A stretch of DNA of 14,577 bases, taken from positions 1-14,577 of the forward strand of contig CALETF010000143.1 of assembly GCA_937920005.1 (NCBI GenBank), in the 5' to 3' direction. The notes under the pieces are model-generated. The model worked only from the letters and a program-made list of their open reading frames with translations, was not told the origin of the DNA and ran no database searches. Every line of letters begins with the position of its first letter. Position 1 is the stretch's first letter. Shown here one piece after another: positions 13,098-14,577 of this stretch. A program made the position numbers and the translations under genes. Origin of the DNA: an uncultured Candidatus Altimarinota bacterium. Its GTDB lineage: Bacteria > Patescibacteriota > Gracilibacteria > BD1-5 > JAGOOR01.

Positions 13098-13367
13098 ATG
13101 GCTGATAAAAAATATATCGGTGGGTCTGCGAAAGCGGTCTCAACTCAGTATGGTGAAATCCTCAATCTCTCGCTCAAACTCGAAGATATGCAGGCTATTG
13201 CAAATGAAAAAGGGTACGTCAATATGACTGTCCTCAAACGCAAAGAACCAGGTCAATATGGTGATACACACTACGTCGTCGAAAATGACTATCAGAAAAA
13301 TCGTGATAATGCACCAGCATCTGGTCCGAGCATCAAACCTGCAACAGAGATGGATGTACCATTTTAA
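13098..13367 (+). CDS. Small protein with SSB-like C-terminal tip
   Basis: 89 residues. It begins MADKKYIGGSAKAVSTQYGE and continues LNLSLKLEDMQAIANEKGY, then VNMTVLKRKEPGQYGDTHYV. The KRxEPGxYGDTHYVV segment is typical of a small family seen in phages and candidate-phylum bacteria, whose members look like short OB-type or single-strand-binding proteins. The linker is polar and the last residues are EMDVPF, close to the acidic-aromatic tip (DDIPF) by which SSB proteins recruit partners. I infer a role in binding single-stranded DNA, not proven. It lies 23 bases after nusA on the same strand and may be co-transcribed. No TGA codons. Confidence 0.75.
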   Translation: MADKKYIGGSAKAVSTQYGEILNLSLKLEDMQAIANEKGYVNMTVLKRKEPGQYGDTHYVVENDYQKNRDNAPASGPSIKPATEMDVPF

Positions 13368-13370
13368 TAC

Positions 13371-13423
13371 TTGCAATATATAAAATATATTGTAGAATAT
13401 GTATGTTATAAATAACGTACATA
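13371..13423 (+). promoter_or_regulatory. Promoter and palindromic operator of 13426-13884
   Basis: TTGCAA (13371-13376) and TAGAAT (13393-13398), 16 bases apart, form a likely promoter. Over it lies a perfect inverted repeat CAATATAT-AAA-ATATATTG (13374-13392). Just downstream, at the expected start site, is a 26-base near-palindrome (TATGTATGTTAT, AA, ATAACGTACATA; 13398-13423) whose last base is three bases from the ATG. These are well placed as binding sites for a dimeric regulator. Confidence 0.5.
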
Positions 13424-13425
13424 AT

Positions 13426-13884
13426 ATGAAAAATGTCGTAGACAGTGGTAGAGAAGGAGAAAAAAACCAAACAAATCAACTTCGCGCTGGCTTTACTCGA
13501 CGAGATGTTCTTGCGCTCCTTTGAACCGCTGGAGGTTTGTCAGCATATATCGGACTTCTTTCTTCTTTGTCTGATGATAGAAAGTTTCAAACAGCAGAAT
13601 TAGAAGTTGTAGAACTGTCTTCTACGACACAGGCCTGATCTCTGAATCCTGCAAGCCGTGTTGATCCTAGCTATCACATGAATCCTGCTCGGAAACTACA
13701 GTTTGGAAATAAAGAAAAATATACTGTTTCTGTCCGATTGCCTGATGACACAGTAGATTCTCAAGAGATCCCAGAAGATATTTTTAAGAAATTAAAGAAA
13801 TGAGACAAAATCCCATGCCAATATCTCACAAGATATGATGGCATGCAATTATTAACAAAAGTTCTAGTTGAGAAAAATAGCTAG
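13426..13884 (+). CDS. Exported or anchored protein with twin-arginine-type signal
   Basis: ATG 13426 to TAG 13882-13884 with three TGA codons read as Gly (G33 and two others), 152 residues. Residues 24-47 read TRRDVLALLGTAGGLSAYIG, a pair of arginines (R25, R26) followed by a hydrophobic stretch, like a Tat signal (SRRxFL); a plain signal anchor is also possible. The mature part has a beta-rich segment (KYTVSVRLPDDTVDSQEIPE) and no recognised domain. The gene is preceded by palindromes and a probable promoter. Its stop codon overlaps that of rlmE on the other strand: the CTAG at 13881-13884 serves both. Function unknown. Confidence 0.65.
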
Positions 13885-14573
13885 TTTCGAAATCCTCGAC
13901 ATATCACATATTCTTCGAAGCTCCTATCCCGACAAGCGTCGGGCTTAAGAGTTTGGATTTTTGTGAACATCGTTTTAGCCTTTTGAAGGATTTGAGCGAG
14001 GTCTCTTCCGACAAATATTTTCATCACGAGATTACCCCCTGGTGCGAGGAGTTCTTCTGCAATTTTTAAAACTTCGAGACAGAGCATCGCACTGTTATAC
14101 TGGTCATCATCATTGCGACCAGTGGTTTTTGGTGCCACGTCTGACGTGATGAGATGGAAATATTTTGTTCTCACTTTTGGATTATCATTGATGCCCCAGA
14201 TACCAGCTTCTTCTTTGGATTTCTCTATTTCTTTCCCTTCCATCTGTACCTCTCGGAGGAAATTTCTCATTTCTTGATGTGAGGTAGGGGAGGTCATATC
14301 ACCGACAAATGTTTTGATATTTTTCTGTGCGAATTTGTCTACTTGCTGGAGATCGATACCGAGGACACGTCCTTCTGGGCCAACTGTTTTTGAGAGGACT
14401 TGGAGCCAGCTCCCTGGTGCACAACCGAGATCGAGGACGACCATATCGGGCCTGATAATACCGGTTTCTTCTTGTATTTGTATGAGCTTAAAAGCACTTC
14501 GAGCACGATAACCAGCCGCCTTTGCTTTGTGGAACCAGACGTCCTGCACTTGATACCCTGATTTGTTTGCCAC
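13881..14573 (-). CDS. rlmE: 23S rRNA 2'-O-methyltransferase RlmE (FtsJ family)
   Basis: 230 residues read from GTG 14573; the frame is open to the window edge, so the true start may lie just outside. The methyltransferase fold is clear: SAM motif VLDLGCAPGSW (residues 46-56), acidic GIDLQQ (72-77), ITSDVAP (142-148) and LVMKIF (182-187). The catalytic K-D-K-E set is K29 (RSAFK), D145, K185 and E220 or E221. RlmE methylates U2552 in the A-loop of 23S rRNA and is needed for efficient large-subunit maturation. Compared with E. coli RlmE it carries extra residues (about 103-137, rich in Glu/Lys) between motifs. No TGA codons. It ends head-to-head with the preceding plus-strand gene, sharing CTAG. 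Confidence 0.93.
   Translation of the reverse strand: MANKSGYQVQDVWFHKAKAAGYRARSAFKLIQIQEETGIIRPDMVVLDLGCAPGSWLQVLSKTVGPEGRVLGIDLQQVDKFAQKNIKTFVGDMTSPTSHQEMRNFLREVQMEGKEIEKSKEEAGIWGINDNPKVRTKYFHLITSDVAPKTTGRNDDDQYNSAMLCLEVLKIAEELLAPGGNLVMKIFVGRDLAQILQKAKTMFTKIQTLKPDACRDRSFEEYVICRGFRN
13928..13943. repeat. Perfect GC-rich hairpin inside rlmE
   Basis: CCCGAC and GTCGGG pair perfectly around AAGC in the last 20 codons of rlmE. No T-run follows on either strand, so it is not a standard terminator. It is in frame and encodes part of KPDACRD. Confidence 0.45.
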
Positions 14574-14577
14574 ACGA

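Noticed and set aside
1..14577. CRISPR arrays, tRNA or rRNA genes, transposases
   Set aside because: No regularly spaced repeats, no T-loop (GGTTCGAATCC-like) with a cloverleaf, and no transposase motifs were seen on either strand.

Overview
This window comes from a bacterium that reads UGA as glycine (genetic code 25), which points to the Absconditabacteria (SR1) / Gracilibacteria group of the Candidate Phyla Radiation. The evidence is in the sequence itself. At least 15 reading frames on both strands become complete, sensible genes only when in-frame TGA is read through, while TAA and TAG still end every gene. At recognisable positions the TGA falls where a family has glycine, for example residue 2 of the MGLYDAVK-type zinc protein at 367-762. 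All coordinates below use this code. A standard-code annotation would split or lose about half of the genes.

Layout. 1-4476 is an accessory-like, TGA-rich region of short unrecognised proteins: a membrane protein fragment, a coiled-coil/zinc-ribbon protein, a small CxxCxxCxxC peptide, minus-strand genes ending at two identical terminator hairpins, a divergent promoter pair, and a poorly resolved stretch (3795-4476) that may hold two tiny genes or a structured RNA. 4477-7628 runs on the plus strand: a pirin-family cupin, a protein with a threefold internal repeat, a small Cys-rich peptide next to a MazG-like pyrophosphohydrolase, a membrane-anchored Gmad2-domain protein and a NUDIX hydrolase. 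7662-8813 is a class I ribonucleotide reductase beta subunit preceded by two NrdR-box-like operators. A convergent unrecognised gene follows.

9352-10903 is a minus-strand cluster: a DNA polymerase III delta'-like protein, a VirB2/TrbC-like pilin-type membrane protein and a two-TM protein typical of these phyla. A divergent promoter then drives a membrane-anchored protein at 10944-11798. nusA (11998-13074) has a leader containing an intrinsic terminator. It is followed by a small protein with an SSB-like C-terminal tip, a twin-arginine-type exported protein under a palindromic operator, and, convergent at the right edge, the 23S rRNA methyltransferase rlmE.

No tRNA, rRNA, CRISPR array or transposase was seen, and no coherent new multi-gene defence or mobile system. 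The points most worth following are the recoding and its uneven use, the ribonucleotide reductase subunit with phenylalanine in place of the radical tyrosine (class Ic pattern), the nusA leader terminator, the small Cys-rich peptides and the frequent lack of a ribosome-binding leader.
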